Assembly (NCBI GenBank): GCA_045806965.1
Contig: JBJMIG010000004.1
Span: forward strand, 1-64,000
Reading direction: 5' to 3'
DNA length: 64,000 bases
Origin: DASYTH01 sp045806965
GTDB lineage: Bacteria > Actinomycetota > Actinomycetes > Mycobacteriales > Pseudonocardiaceae
Under the pieces are notes generated by a model. That model worked only from the letters and a program-made list of their open reading frames with translations, was not told where the DNA came from and ran no database searches. How positions within the stretch are numbered: the stretch's first letter is position 1; every line of letters starts with the position of its first letter. Shown one piece after another: positions 53,003 to 61,315 of this stretch. The translations under genes and the position numbers were made by a program.

Positions 53003-55017
53003 ACCTCGCGGCACTGGCGTTCGGCCTGGGTGTGGGGTTGGCGGCAGCGGCGGTGGTGGCGGCGTTGGTGAGCCCGGCGGACCGGCGGACGTTCACGGTC
53101 GGGGTGGGTACCGCGGCGGCGGGCGTGGCAGCGATGCTGGCTGGGGCGGCGGCGGTGGCCGGGCAGGGGTTCTCGGTGGCGGTGCCGTGGGTGTTGCCGC
53201 TGGCCGGTTTCCGGGTGGCGCTGGATCCGTTGGGCGGGGTGTTCGTGGCGGTCACCGGGGCGGTGGCGGTCGCGGCCGGGGTGTTCGGCATCGGCTATGC
53301 GCGCCGTGGCCTGGATGGGCGGGCCGCGCAGGCGGTGCTGCCGGTGTTTGTGGCGGCGATGCTGCTGGTGCCGGCGGCGGACAGCGTCGGCACCTTCCTG
53401 CTGTGCTGGGAGTTGATGGCGGTGGCCTCGCTGCCGCTGGTACTGGCCGAACACCGCAAGCGAGCGGAGGTGGGCGAGGCCGGGTTGTGGTACGGGGTGA
53501 TGACGCATCTGGGGTTCATCGCGATCCTGATCGGACTGCTGGTCTTCGCCGCGCGCGCGGGTGACGCCTCCTTTGGCGCACTGCGGGCGGCGGGCGCACA
53601 TCTGCCCGGCGGTGTGGCCTCGGTGGTGTTCGTCGCGACGCTGGTGGGTTTCGCCGCGAAAGCCGGGATCGTGCCGCTGCACGCGTGGCTGCCCCGAGCG
53701 CATCCGGAGGCACCCAGCCACTGCTCGGCGCTGATGTCCGCGGCCATGGTCAACCTCGGCGTGTACGGGATCGTCCGAGTGGGCTTGGACCTGCTCGGCG
53801 GCGGTCTGCGCTGGTGGTGGCCGCTGGTGCTGGTGTTGGGTGCGATCTCGGCGGTGTACGGGATTTTGCAGGCCGCGATCAGCACCGACCTCAAACGGCT
53901 GCTGGGCTTTTCCACGACGGAGAACATGGGCCTGGTGCTGATCGGAGTCGGGGCGGCCGGCATGTTCGCCGGCGACGGTCGGCGGGTGCTGGCTGGGCTG
54001 GCGCTGGCTGCCGCGCTGCTGCACGTGATCAACCATGCGGCGTTCAAGACCCTGCTGTTCCTGGCCGCCGGCTCGGTCCTGCACGCCACCGGCACCCGGG
54101 ATCTGGACGAGTTGGGTGGGCTGCGGCCGGGGATGCCGGTGACCACCGGGTTGTTCGGGATAGGTGCGTTGGCGGCGTCGGCGCTGCCACCGGGCGCGGC
54201 GTTCGTCTCCGAGTGGTTGCTGCTGCAGAGCCTGGTGCACGGCCTGCCGCCGAGCGGGGTGCCCAGCGCGATCCTGCTGCCCGTGGCGGTCGCGGCGATC
54301 GCGTTGACCGCCGGGTTGGCGGTAGCCACCTTCGTCAAGGCGTTCGGGGTCGGGTTCCTGGCCAAACCCCGTACCGACGCGGCGAGCCGCGCCACCGAGG
54401 GTTCGAAGACGATGCTGGCCGGGATGGGGCTGGCGGGGGTGGCGTGCGTGGCGCTGGCCCTGGCGCCCACCGCCGTGCTGCCCGGGGTGGGCTCGGTGGC
54501 CAGCGACCTGGTCGGTGGGGGTGACGCGGCGGTGCGCGGGGCGGTGACCCTGCGACTGTCCACAGTGGCCGGTTCACTGTCGCCGCTGCTGCTGGCTGCC
54601 GCGCTGTTGATCGGCGCGGTTGTGGTGGTGGTCGGGGTGCGCGCGGTCGGGTCGCGGCGGGTCCGCCGCACGGTCCGGTTGTGGGACTGCGGCGGCGGTC
54701 CGCTCTCGGCGCGGATGGAGTACACCGCGACCTCGTTCGCCGAGCCGCTGCAACGGGTGTTCGACGACGTACTGCAGCCGGAGCTGGATGTCGATGTCAC
54801 GCATGCGGCCGAGTCGGCCTATTTGGTGCAGGCGGTGGAGTATCGCCGCCGGGTGCCGGACAGGATCGAACACCGCGTCTACCAACCCCTCCTGCGGTGG
54901 GTGGCGGTGTGGGGGCGGGCGGCCCGGGGGCTGGCGACCGGCAGTGTGCACCGCTACCTGGGCTACGGCTTCTACGCGGTGATCGTGCTGCTGATCGTGG
55001 CGGCGGTGACCCGGTGA
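52999..55017 (+). CDS. HyfB/HycC-like proton-translocating membrane subunit (Rv0083-like)
   Basis: The ATG at 52999 overlaps the small-subunit stop. The 672-residue protein is a Mrp/NuoL-type antiporter-like subunit with about 14-16 helices. It keeps the ionisable residues of the proton channel: Glu in LLCWELMAVASLP, Lys in FAAKAGIVPLHAWLPRAHPE, and Lys in VINHAAFKTLLFLAAG. After the channel domain comes the extended C-terminal part seen in HyfB (DCGGGPLSARMEYTATSFAE), ending in a last helix. It should pump protons or sodium ions in response to electron transfer in the peripheral arm. Confidence 0.9.
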   Translation: MNLAALAFGLGVGLAAAAVVAALVSPADRRTFTVGVGTAAAGVAAMLAGAAAVAGQGFSVAVPWVLPLAGFRVALDPLGGVFVAVTGAVAVAAGVFGIGYARRGLDGRAAQAVLPVFVAAMLLVPAADSVGTFLLCWELMAVASLPLVLAEHRKRAEVGEAGLWYGVMTHLGFIAILIGLLVFAARAGDASFGALRAAGAHLPGGVASVVFVATLVGFAAKAGIVPLHAWLPRAHPEAPSHCSALMSAAMVNLGVYGIVRVGLDLLGGGLRWWWPLVLVLGAISAVYGILQAAISTDLKRLLGFSTTENMGLVLIGVGAAGMFAGDGRRVLAGLALAAALLHVINHAAFKTLLFLAAGSVLHATGTRDLDELGGLRPGMPVTTGLFGIGALAASALPPGAAFVSEWLLLQSLVHGLPPSGVPSAILLPVAVAAIALTAGLAVATFVKAFGVGFLAKPRTDAASRATEGSKTMLAGMGLAGVACVALALAPTAVLPGVGSVASDLVGGGDAAVRGAVTLRLSTVAGSLSPLLLAAALLIGAVVVVVGVRAVGSRRVRRTVRLWDCGGGPLSARMEYTATSFAEPLQRVFDDVLQPELDVDVTHAAESAYLVQAVEYRRRVPDRIEHRVYQPLLRWVAVWGRAARGLATGSVHRYLGYGFYAVIVLLIVAAVTR

Positions 55018-55961
55018 GCGGGTTGGCGGTGGTGGGTGCGGTGGCCCAGCCGGTGCTCATCGTGGCCGGCTCGCCGCTGCTGCTGGGGATGATGCGGCAG
55101 GTACGGGCGAGGCTGGAGGGCCGCGCGGGCGCCGGGGTGCTGCAGCCGTGGCGAGATCTGCGCAAGCTGTTCCGCAAGGAACCGATCACCCCGCGCGGCA
55201 CCACCGAGGTGTTCCGGTACGCCCCGATCGTGTTGTTGGCCACCACGCTGGTGGTCGCGGCGGTGGCCCCGTTCCTCACCGTCGAGTCCGGGCTGGACCC
55301 GGTGGCGGACCTGTTCGCGGTGGTGGCGCTGCTGGCGTTGGGCACGGTGGCGCTGGCGTTGGCCGGTTTGGACACCGGCACCGCGTTCGGCGGGATGGGC
55401 GCCAGCCGGGAGATGACGATCATCGCGTTGGTCGAGCCCACCCTGTTGGTGGCGATTCTCGCGTTGTCGGTGCGGGTCGGGTCGACCAACCTGGCCGCGA
55501 TCGTGTCCTCCACGTTGCACGATCCGGGCCGGGTGGTCTCGCCGGTGAGTCTGCTCGCGGCGGTGGCGCTGGTGGTGGTGATCATCGCCGAGACGGGCCG
55601 GTTGCCGGTGGACAACCCATCGACGCACCTGGAGTTGACCATGGTGCACGAGGCGATGGTGCTCGAGTACGCCGGGCCCGATCTGGCGTTGGTGGAGCTG
55701 GCGTCGACGATGCGGCTCACCGTGTTCCTCGGGTTGCTGGCCACCCTGTTCGCCCCGTGGGGGATCGCCACCACCGCCACCCCGGCGGCGTTGGCCGTGG
55801 GAGTCGCGGCGTTCACCGCCAAGGTCACCCTGCTCGGGGTGCTGCTGGCGGCGGGCGAGGTGTTGATGGCCAAGCTGCGGCTGTTCCGGGTGCCGGAGTT
55901 GCTGGCCGGGTCGTTCCTGCTGTCGTTGCTGGCCGTGGCCGCGTCGTTCTTCCTGGCCTGA
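55014..55961 (+). CDS. hycD: HycD/HyfC (NuoH-like) membrane subunit
   Basis: The GTG at 55014 overlaps the previous stop as GTGA and gives 315 residues. Eight helices and the NuoH signatures are present: PLLLGMMRQVRARLEGRAGA, LQPWRDLRKLFRKEPITPRG, GMGASREMTIIALVEPTLLV, and ETGRLPVDNPSTHLELTMVH followed by EAMVLEYAGPDLALVELAS. The conserved acidic residues on these loops couple the peripheral arm to the membrane arm. It corresponds to Rv0084 (hycD) by order and sequence type. Confidence 0.93.
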   Translation: MSGLAVVGAVAQPVLIVAGSPLLLGMMRQVRARLEGRAGAGVLQPWRDLRKLFRKEPITPRGTTEVFRYAPIVLLATTLVVAAVAPFLTVESGLDPVADLFAVVALLALGTVALALAGLDTGTAFGGMGASREMTIIALVEPTLLVAILALSVRVGSTNLAAIVSSTLHDPGRVVSPVSLLAAVALVVVIIAETGRLPVDNPSTHLELTMVHEAMVLEYAGPDLALVELASTMRLTVFLGLLATLFAPWGIATTATPAALAVGVAAFTAKVTLLGVLLAAGEVLMAKLRLFRVPELLAGSFLLSLLAVAASFFLA

Positions 55962-55980
55962 CCCGGTCTGCGAAAGGAGC

Positions 55981-56646
55981 ATGGTGAACGAGACCCTCCA
56001 CATCCAGTTGCTGAACCTGGCCGTCGGGGCGTTCCTGCTCGCCGGGGTGCTGGTGCTGTGGCGCCGTGAGTTCAGGGTGATCATCCGGGTGTTCGCGTTC
56101 CAGGGCGCCGCGCTCGCGGGGTTGGTCGGGGTGCTTGCCGCCCACCAGGGGTCGGCTGAGCTGGCGGCGGTCGCGGTCGGGATTGCGGTGTTGCGTGCGG
56201 GGTTGCTGCCCCTGTTGCTGCGCCGGGCACTGACCGGGGCGGGTGCGGCGCAACGAGAAACCAGTCCGCTGGTCAACGTCGCGGCCTCGCTGCTGGCGGC
56301 GGCAGTGTTGACGTTGATCGCCTACGCGGTGACCCGGCCTCTGGTGGAGCTGGCACCGTCGCCGGCCACCCACGCGATCCCGATCGGGTTGACCGTGGTG
56401 CTGATCGGGCTGTTCGTGCTGGTCACCCGACGCCGCGCGATGTCGCAGCTGGTGGGGTTCTTGTTGATGGACAACGGGATCACCGCGATCGGGTTTCTCA
56501 CCACCAGCGGGGTGCCGCTGGCGGTGGAGCTGGGGGTGTCGCTGGACGTGCTGTTCGCGGTGCTGGTGCTGCAGATCCTGACCACCCGGATGCGCGCCAC
56601 ATTCGGCGACACCGACCTCGACGAGTTGCGGGAGCTGCACGACTGA
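55981..56646 (+). CDS. hycP: HyfE-like membrane subunit (hycP)
   Basis: The ATG at 55981 follows GAAAGGAG. The 221-residue protein has six or seven helices. An N-terminal half matches HyfE and the C-terminal half resembles NuoK (RRRAMSQLVGFLLMDNGITA with the buried acidic residue, then LDVLFAVLVLQILTTRMRAT). The end FGDTDLDELRELHD is characteristic of HyfE. It corresponds to Rv0085. The stop overlaps the next start (TGATG). Confidence 0.9.
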   Translation: MVNETLHIQLLNLAVGAFLLAGVLVLWRREFRVIIRVFAFQGAALAGLVGVLAAHQGSAELAAVAVGIAVLRAGLLPLLLRRALTGAGAAQRETSPLVNVAASLLAAAVLTLIAYAVTRPLVELAPSPATHAIPIGLTVVLIGLFVLVTRRRAMSQLVGFLLMDNGITAIGFLTTSGVPLAVELGVSLDVLFAVLVLQILTTRMRATFGDTDLDELRELHD

Positions 56647-58157
56647 TGACCACCCTGGTGATCACCTCGTTGATGGTAGGGCCTATGGCACTGCCCGGCA
56701 TCGGGGCGCTCCTGTACGCACTGGTGGGGTGGCGCCCAAGGACCGCGTGGTTGGCCGCGGTGTGCGCCGCCGGGATCCTGGTGTGCGGGATCGGGCTGGG
56801 GATCGTGGTTTCCGCCGCCGGGGCGCACCTGGCGGCGAATGGGTTGCTGCGGGTGGACGCCCTGTCCGCCTTCATGATCATCGTGATCGGGGCGGTCGGG
56901 CTGCTGGCCACCGCCGCCAGCCCGGCGTTCCTGCGCGCCGAAATCCACAGTGGACGGTCAAGCGCGCGCACCGCTGCCCGGCAAAGCCTGCTGGTGCAAG
57001 GGTTTCTAGCGGCGATGTCGCTCGCGGTCCTGGCGGCGAACCTCGGGGTGGTGTGGGTGGCGATCGAGGCCACCACCATCGTCACCGCCTTCCTGGTCGG
57101 GCAGGGCCGCTCCCGCGCGGCGGTAGAGGCCGCGTGGAAGTACGTGGTGATCTGCTCGGTCGGCATCGCCCTGGCCTTCCTCGGGATGATCCTGCTCAAC
57201 TACGCCTCCGCGCAGACCCCCAGCCCGGCCGAGCTGGACTGGGTCACCCTCGTCGCCGGCGCGCACAATCTGGACCCGGGCGTGACCCGGATCGCGGTGG
57301 CACTGCTGGTGGTGGGGTTCGGCACCAAGGTCGGCCTCACGCCGCTGCACGCGTGGCTGCCCGACGCGCACTCCCAGGCCCCGGCGCCGGTCTCGGCGCT
57401 GATGTCCGGGGTGCTGCTGTCGGTCGCGTTCTACGCCATCCTGCGCATCAAAGCGATCGCCGACCCCGCGCTCGGGCCCGGATTCGTCCGCGCGCTGCTG
57501 CTGGTGACGGCCCTGGCGACACTGGCCATAGCCGCCTCGTTGCTGCTGGCCCAACGCGACTACAAACGCATGCTGGCCTACTCCAGCATGGAACACATGG
57601 GCCTGCTCGCCCTGGGTGCCGCGGCCGGCGGTCGCCTCGCCATCGCCGCGGTCCTGCTGCACGTCCTGGGCCATGGGTTGGCCAAGGCGGTGCTGTTCCT
57701 GTCCTCCGGGCGGATCCTGCAGCTGACCGGCTCCCCGCTGATCACCGGCGTGCGGGGACTGGCCGCGCAGGAGCCGGTGCTGGCCGGTCTGGTCGGGGTG
57801 GGGGTGCTGGCCTTGCTGGGGTTCCCGCCGTTCAGCCTGTTCGCCAGCGAATTGGGGATCTTCACCGGCGGCTACACCAGCGGCACCGGCCTCGCCACCA
57901 GCGCCGCCCTCATCCTGGTGCTGGTGATCACCGCCGCGCTGTTGGGCCACACCGGGCACATGCTGCTCGGCGACCCACCCCCACCAGCGGCCCGGGCGCA
58001 GGGTCCGGGAGCGGCGACCGCACCCGAGGCCACCGCGGGCAGCACGGTGGCCACCCTCGGATGCGGGCTGGCCGTGTGCGCCGTGCTCGGTGTGACCGCA
58101 GGCCCGCTGTCACATCTGTTGTCTCTGGCCGCCGACATCCTCACGGGAACACCATGA
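56646..58157 (+). CDS. hycQ: HyfF-like proton-translocating membrane subunit (hycQ)
   Basis: The 503-residue protein is a second antiporter-like subunit with about 14 helices and the channel residues: Glu in VWVAIEATTIVTAFLVGQ, Lys in FGTKVGLTPLHAWLPDAHSQ, and Lys in LGHGLAKAVLFLSSG. RDYKRMLAYSSMEHMGLLAL is the usual broken-helix region. It corresponds to Rv0086. It starts on the TGATG overlap with hycP, and its stop overlaps the large-subunit ATG as ATGA. With the HyfB-like subunit it gives the complex two ion channels. Confidence 0.92.
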   Translation: MTTLVITSLMVGPMALPGIGALLYALVGWRPRTAWLAAVCAAGILVCGIGLGIVVSAAGAHLAANGLLRVDALSAFMIIVIGAVGLLATAASPAFLRAEIHSGRSSARTAARQSLLVQGFLAAMSLAVLAANLGVVWVAIEATTIVTAFLVGQGRSRAAVEAAWKYVVICSVGIALAFLGMILLNYASAQTPSPAELDWVTLVAGAHNLDPGVTRIAVALLVVGFGTKVGLTPLHAWLPDAHSQAPAPVSALMSGVLLSVAFYAILRIKAIADPALGPGFVRALLLVTALATLAIAASLLLAQRDYKRMLAYSSMEHMGLLALGAAAGGRLAIAAVLLHVLGHGLAKAVLFLSSGRILQLTGSPLITGVRGLAAQEPVLAGLVGVGVLALLGFPPFSLFASELGIFTGGYTSGTGLATSAALILVLVITAALLGHTGHMLLGDPPPPAARAQGPGAATAPEATAGSTVATLGCGLAVCAVLGVTAGPLSHLLSLAADILTGTP

Positions 58158-59689
58158 CCAGCGAACCGCACCCCTACTCCCCCACGGCCGGTGAGCCGGT
58201 GGGGTTCCACCGCACCGCACTCACCCTCACCGCCGCCGCGCTCAACCGGCAAGCCACCTCGTTGCTGGACAACGGTTTTCGGGTGGCGCTGGTGGCCGGA
58301 CACGACGACGGCGACATCCTGCGGGCGGTCTACCTGTTCACCGGCCCGCAGGACCGCCGGGTCGAGTTGCAGGTGCCGCTGCGCCGCGCCTACCCACACC
58401 TGCCCAGCCTGGCCGCCATCTCCTTCCCCGCCGGCCGGTTCGAACGAGAGATGCGCGACCTGTACGGCATCGTCCCGGACGAGCACCCTCTGCCCCGCCG
58501 CCTCGTGCGACACTTCCACTGGCCCACCGGCTGGCACCCCATGCTCAACAACGCCGGCGACCCACCGGAGTTCGGCGACACCGAGGGCCCGTTCCCGTTC
58601 CGCACCGTGGAAGGCCCCGGCGTCTACGAGATCCCGGTCGGACCGGTCCACGCCGGGCTGATCGAACCCGGCCATTTCCGCTTCTCGGTGGTCGGCGAGA
58701 CCATCCTCAACCTCAAAGCCCGGCTGTGGTTCGTCCACAAGGGAATCGAGAAGCTCTTCGAAGGGCGCCGGCCAGCCGATGCGGTCGAGTTGGCCGAGCG
58801 AATCAGCGGTGACACCGCCGCCGGGCACACCGTGGCGTTCTGCCAGGCCGTGGAAGACGCGCTCGGCCTTGCCGTGTCCCAGGACGCACAGCGCATCCGC
58901 GCGGTCCTGCTCGAGCTGGAACGGATGTACAACCACATCACCGACCTCGGTGCGCTGTGCAATGACGTCGGCTACGGCATCCTCCACGCGCACGCCCAGC
59001 GGGTCCGCGAGCAACTCCTGCGGATCAACGACACCGTCACCGGTCACCGGCTGCTGCGCGGCGCGATCCACCCCGGCGGCGCCACCCTGCGCTCCCTACC
59101 CGATCCTGAGACCCTGGCCGCGATCGGCGCCGACATCGCCGAGATCGTGGAACTGGCGTTGGCCCACTCGGTCGTGCGCGACCGGTTCACCGGCACCGCG
59201 GTCCTCACCGCGGCGCAGGCCGCCGACCTCGGCGCCCTCGGCTACGTCGCCCGAGCCAGCGGGATGACCACGGACGCCCGCCACGACCACCCGTTCTGCT
59301 CCCGCGGGTTTCCCCGCGCCGGCCACACCCACACGCACGGCGACGTGCTGTCCCGCTTCCTGGTGCGCGCCGAGGAGATCCAGGAATCCATCGCGATGAT
59401 CACCCCCCTGCTCGCCGACCTAGCCGGCACCCGCGCGCCCACCACCGCCACCGTGGGTGGCAACGCCGGCCAGGCACGCTCCGGGGTGGGCATCGTCGAG
59501 GGCTGGCGCGGCACCATCGTGCACCGCGTCGAAGTCACCGGCGATGGCATCCTCACCCGCGTGAAGATCGTCGACCCCAGCTTCTTCAACTGGCCCGCCC
59601 TGCCCGTGGCGCTGGCCGACACGATCGTCCCCGACTTCCCGCTGACCAACAAGAGCTTCAACCTCTCCTACGCCGGCAACGACCTCTAA
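58154..59689 (+). CDS. hycE: HycE/HyfG-like large subunit without NiFe-binding cysteines
   Basis: The 511-residue protein fuses a NuoC-like domain (FEREMRDLYGIVPDEHPLPR) to a NuoD/hydrogenase large-subunit domain (PGHFRFSVVGETILNLKARL, HKGIEKLFEGRR). In NiFe hydrogenases of this group the first metal motif is RxCGxC; here it reads RISGDTAAGH (S218 and T221 replace the cysteines). The last motif, CxxC near the C-terminus, is replaced in DFPLTNKSFNLSYAGNDL by S and G. All four metal ligands are therefore gone while the fold around them is conserved. It cannot be a hydrogenase and belongs with the hydrogenase-related (Ehr-type) complexes. It corresponds to Rv0087. Confidence 0.92.
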   Translation: MTSEPHPYSPTAGEPVGFHRTALTLTAAALNRQATSLLDNGFRVALVAGHDDGDILRAVYLFTGPQDRRVELQVPLRRAYPHLPSLAAISFPAGRFEREMRDLYGIVPDEHPLPRRLVRHFHWPTGWHPMLNNAGDPPEFGDTEGPFPFRTVEGPGVYEIPVGPVHAGLIEPGHFRFSVVGETILNLKARLWFVHKGIEKLFEGRRPADAVELAERISGDTAAGHTVAFCQAVEDALGLAVSQDAQRIRAVLLELERMYNHITDLGALCNDVGYGILHAHAQRVREQLLRINDTVTGHRLLRGAIHPGGATLRSLPDPETLAAIGADIAEIVELALAHSVVRDRFTGTAVLTAAQAADLGALGYVARASGMTTDARHDHPFCSRGFPRAGHTHTHGDVLSRFLVRAEEIQESIAMITPLLADLAGTRAPTTATVGGNAGQARSGVGIVEGWRGTIVHRVEVTGDGILTRVKIVDPSFFNWPALPVALADTIVPDFPLTNKSFNLSYAGNDL

Positions 59690-60183
59690 CCCCGGCCGAG
59701 GGCATCTCCGTGGTGCCGATCGTCGCGGTGATCGTCGACCCGAGCGTCCCGGCGGGCGTGCTGCACGCAGAACTGCGAAGCCCGGATCCCGGAACTATCT
59801 GGCCGAAATGGCGCGCTCGCCTGCCGGCGGCGGAAGGCCAGGTCGTCCGCGGCCACCTCGCACTGAACATCTTTTGCACACTATGACAGAAAGTTTGTTG
59901 GATTGAGGCCTAGCTTTCGTACGTGACCGACTATAGCCTCTAGGTACCAGCGCGCCGGATCTTGTTCACACATATGAACATCTTCACCACCCCGAACCGC
60001 CCTGCTGTCCGCCACTGACGCGGATCGGCCGCTGATCGCCCCCCATCCGACGCCGCCTCCGTGGCAGATCGACGCCCGGCCGACGAGTTTCGTTGGCCTC
60101 GCGCCATGGGCGGCAAGCCGTTCCGTGCCGCCCATCGCCTGCCCACCGCGGCAACGATGCCGCGATCGCGCAGAGGAGGAGCA
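59690..60183. other. Intergenic stretch after the hydrogenase-like operon
   Basis: A short plus-strand frame (about 59690-59885: GISVVPIVAVIVDPSVPAGV onward, ending NIFCTL) has no start codon or recognised family and may be a remnant. The remainder up to 60183 has no gene. Its AT-richer part (59875-59985) is the likely promoter region of the isomerase-like gene. No clear terminator hairpin is seen after hycE. Confidence 0.35.
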
Positions 60184-61302
60184 ATGGCTAGATCGATCCA
60201 CCCCAACCTGCCGCGATCCCTGAGCCGGCGGCGATTCCTCGGCGCATCGGCGGGTGCGGCCGCGAGTGCCGCGGCGATCTCGATGATCCCGGCGGTCGCG
60301 TCCGCCGCAGACAATTCCGAGGACGGGCACGGCAGAAACGGTGAGCTGACCGTGCTGCCGGCCAACCGGGGCATCATCCTGTTCACCGTCCGCGACGTGG
60401 TGACCCGCACTCCCAATGCGGCCACCGGCGTGAACGGCGGCTTCCGGTACGTCTTCGAACAGCTGTCCCGGATGGGATACAAGCAAGTCGAGTTCGCCGG
60501 CTACACGCAGAGCACCAGCATTCTCGGGCGGCAGATCACCGCGGCGGAGATCCGCCAGCTACTCGACGACAACGGTCTGGTCGCCAACGGCAGCCACATC
60601 GGCTTCAACTTCGCCGACCCGGGTTCGTTCCAGGCTCAGCTCGACATCGCCGAGACGCTCGGTATGCCGCATCTGGGTACCGCGGCCATCCCGACCAACA
60701 GCCGGTTCAAGTCGGACTGGGCGCGGGCCGCGGACAACTTCAACGCGTTCGGCGAGCTGGCCAAGGCGCGGGGAATCAAGCTGTATCAACACAACCACCA
60801 CGCCGAGTACAACTTCCTGCTGGACGCCGGCCCGCTCGACGCCAACGGCAACCCCACCGCGTCCACCGGTCTGCGCGGACTGGAATACTTCTTCACCCTG
60901 GCCGACCCGCGGCTGGTCTGGTTCGAGATGGACATCTTCTGGGGATACGTCGCCCAGCACCGGTACCAGACCTTCACCGACAAGCACGGCAGGGTGCGGA
61001 CCGCCATCTTCGAGCCGATCAAGACCGTGAAGCGGCACAGCCACCGGTTCCCGCTGTTCCACGTCAAGGACGGCGTGCGCAACGACAACAACCCGGACGG
61101 CTACGACATGGTGCCCGCCGGCACCGGAGTCGTTCCACTGCAGCAGCTGCTCAACGCGATCGGCGACCGGCCGTTCCGGCATCCGAACTACGAGCAGGAC
61201 AACGCGCCCGGTGGTTCCGCCGCACCCAACCAGTCGCTGCAGTTCTCGCAGACCAGTTACACGAACATCGCCGGTTGGCGCAACAAGAAGCACCACAACT
61301 GA
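60184..61302 (+). CDS. Tat-exported sugar phosphate isomerase/epimerase-like TIM-barrel protein
   Basis: The ATG at 60184 has GAGGAG seven to eight bases upstream; longer in-frame starts cross the leader and are not used. The 372-residue protein has a twin-arginine signal (SLSRRRFLGASAGAAASAAA). A xylose-isomerase-like barrel follows: QLSRMGYKQVEFAGYTQS, LGMPHLGTAAIPTNSRFKSD, KARGIKLYQHNHHAEYNFLL, VWFEMDIFWGYVAQHRYQTF, and RFPLFHVKDGVRN. The His and acidic residues in these strands form the usual divalent-metal site. Such exported members often sit beside ThuA or PQQ-type sugar dehydrogenase genes and are thought to modify extracellular sugars. The substrate is unknown. Confidence 0.85.
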   Translation: MARSIHPNLPRSLSRRRFLGASAGAAASAAAISMIPAVASAADNSEDGHGRNGELTVLPANRGIILFTVRDVVTRTPNAATGVNGGFRYVFEQLSRMGYKQVEFAGYTQSTSILGRQITAAEIRQLLDDNGLVANGSHIGFNFADPGSFQAQLDIAETLGMPHLGTAAIPTNSRFKSDWARAADNFNAFGELAKARGIKLYQHNHHAEYNFLLDAGPLDANGNPTASTGLRGLEYFFTLADPRLVWFEMDIFWGYVAQHRYQTFTDKHGRVRTAIFEPIKTVKRHSHRFPLFHVKDGVRNDNNPDGYDMVPAGTGVVPLQQLLNAIGDRPFRHPNYEQDNAPGGSAAPNQSLQFSQTSYTNIAGWRNKKHHN

Positions 61303-61315
61303 GCGGGAGAGCCCC

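Noticed and set aside
56729..58153. Extending the large subunit upstream through a long open frame inside hycQ
   Set aside because: The upstream part is out of frame with the well-supported hycQ gene and is an Arg-rich shadow. The ATG at 58154 overlaps the hycQ stop and matches the family start.
52493..59689. Reading the cluster as a true formate hydrogenlyase or hydrogenase-4
   Set aside because: The large subunit lacks all four metal-binding cysteines, and no formate dehydrogenase, ferredoxin subunit or maturation gene is present.
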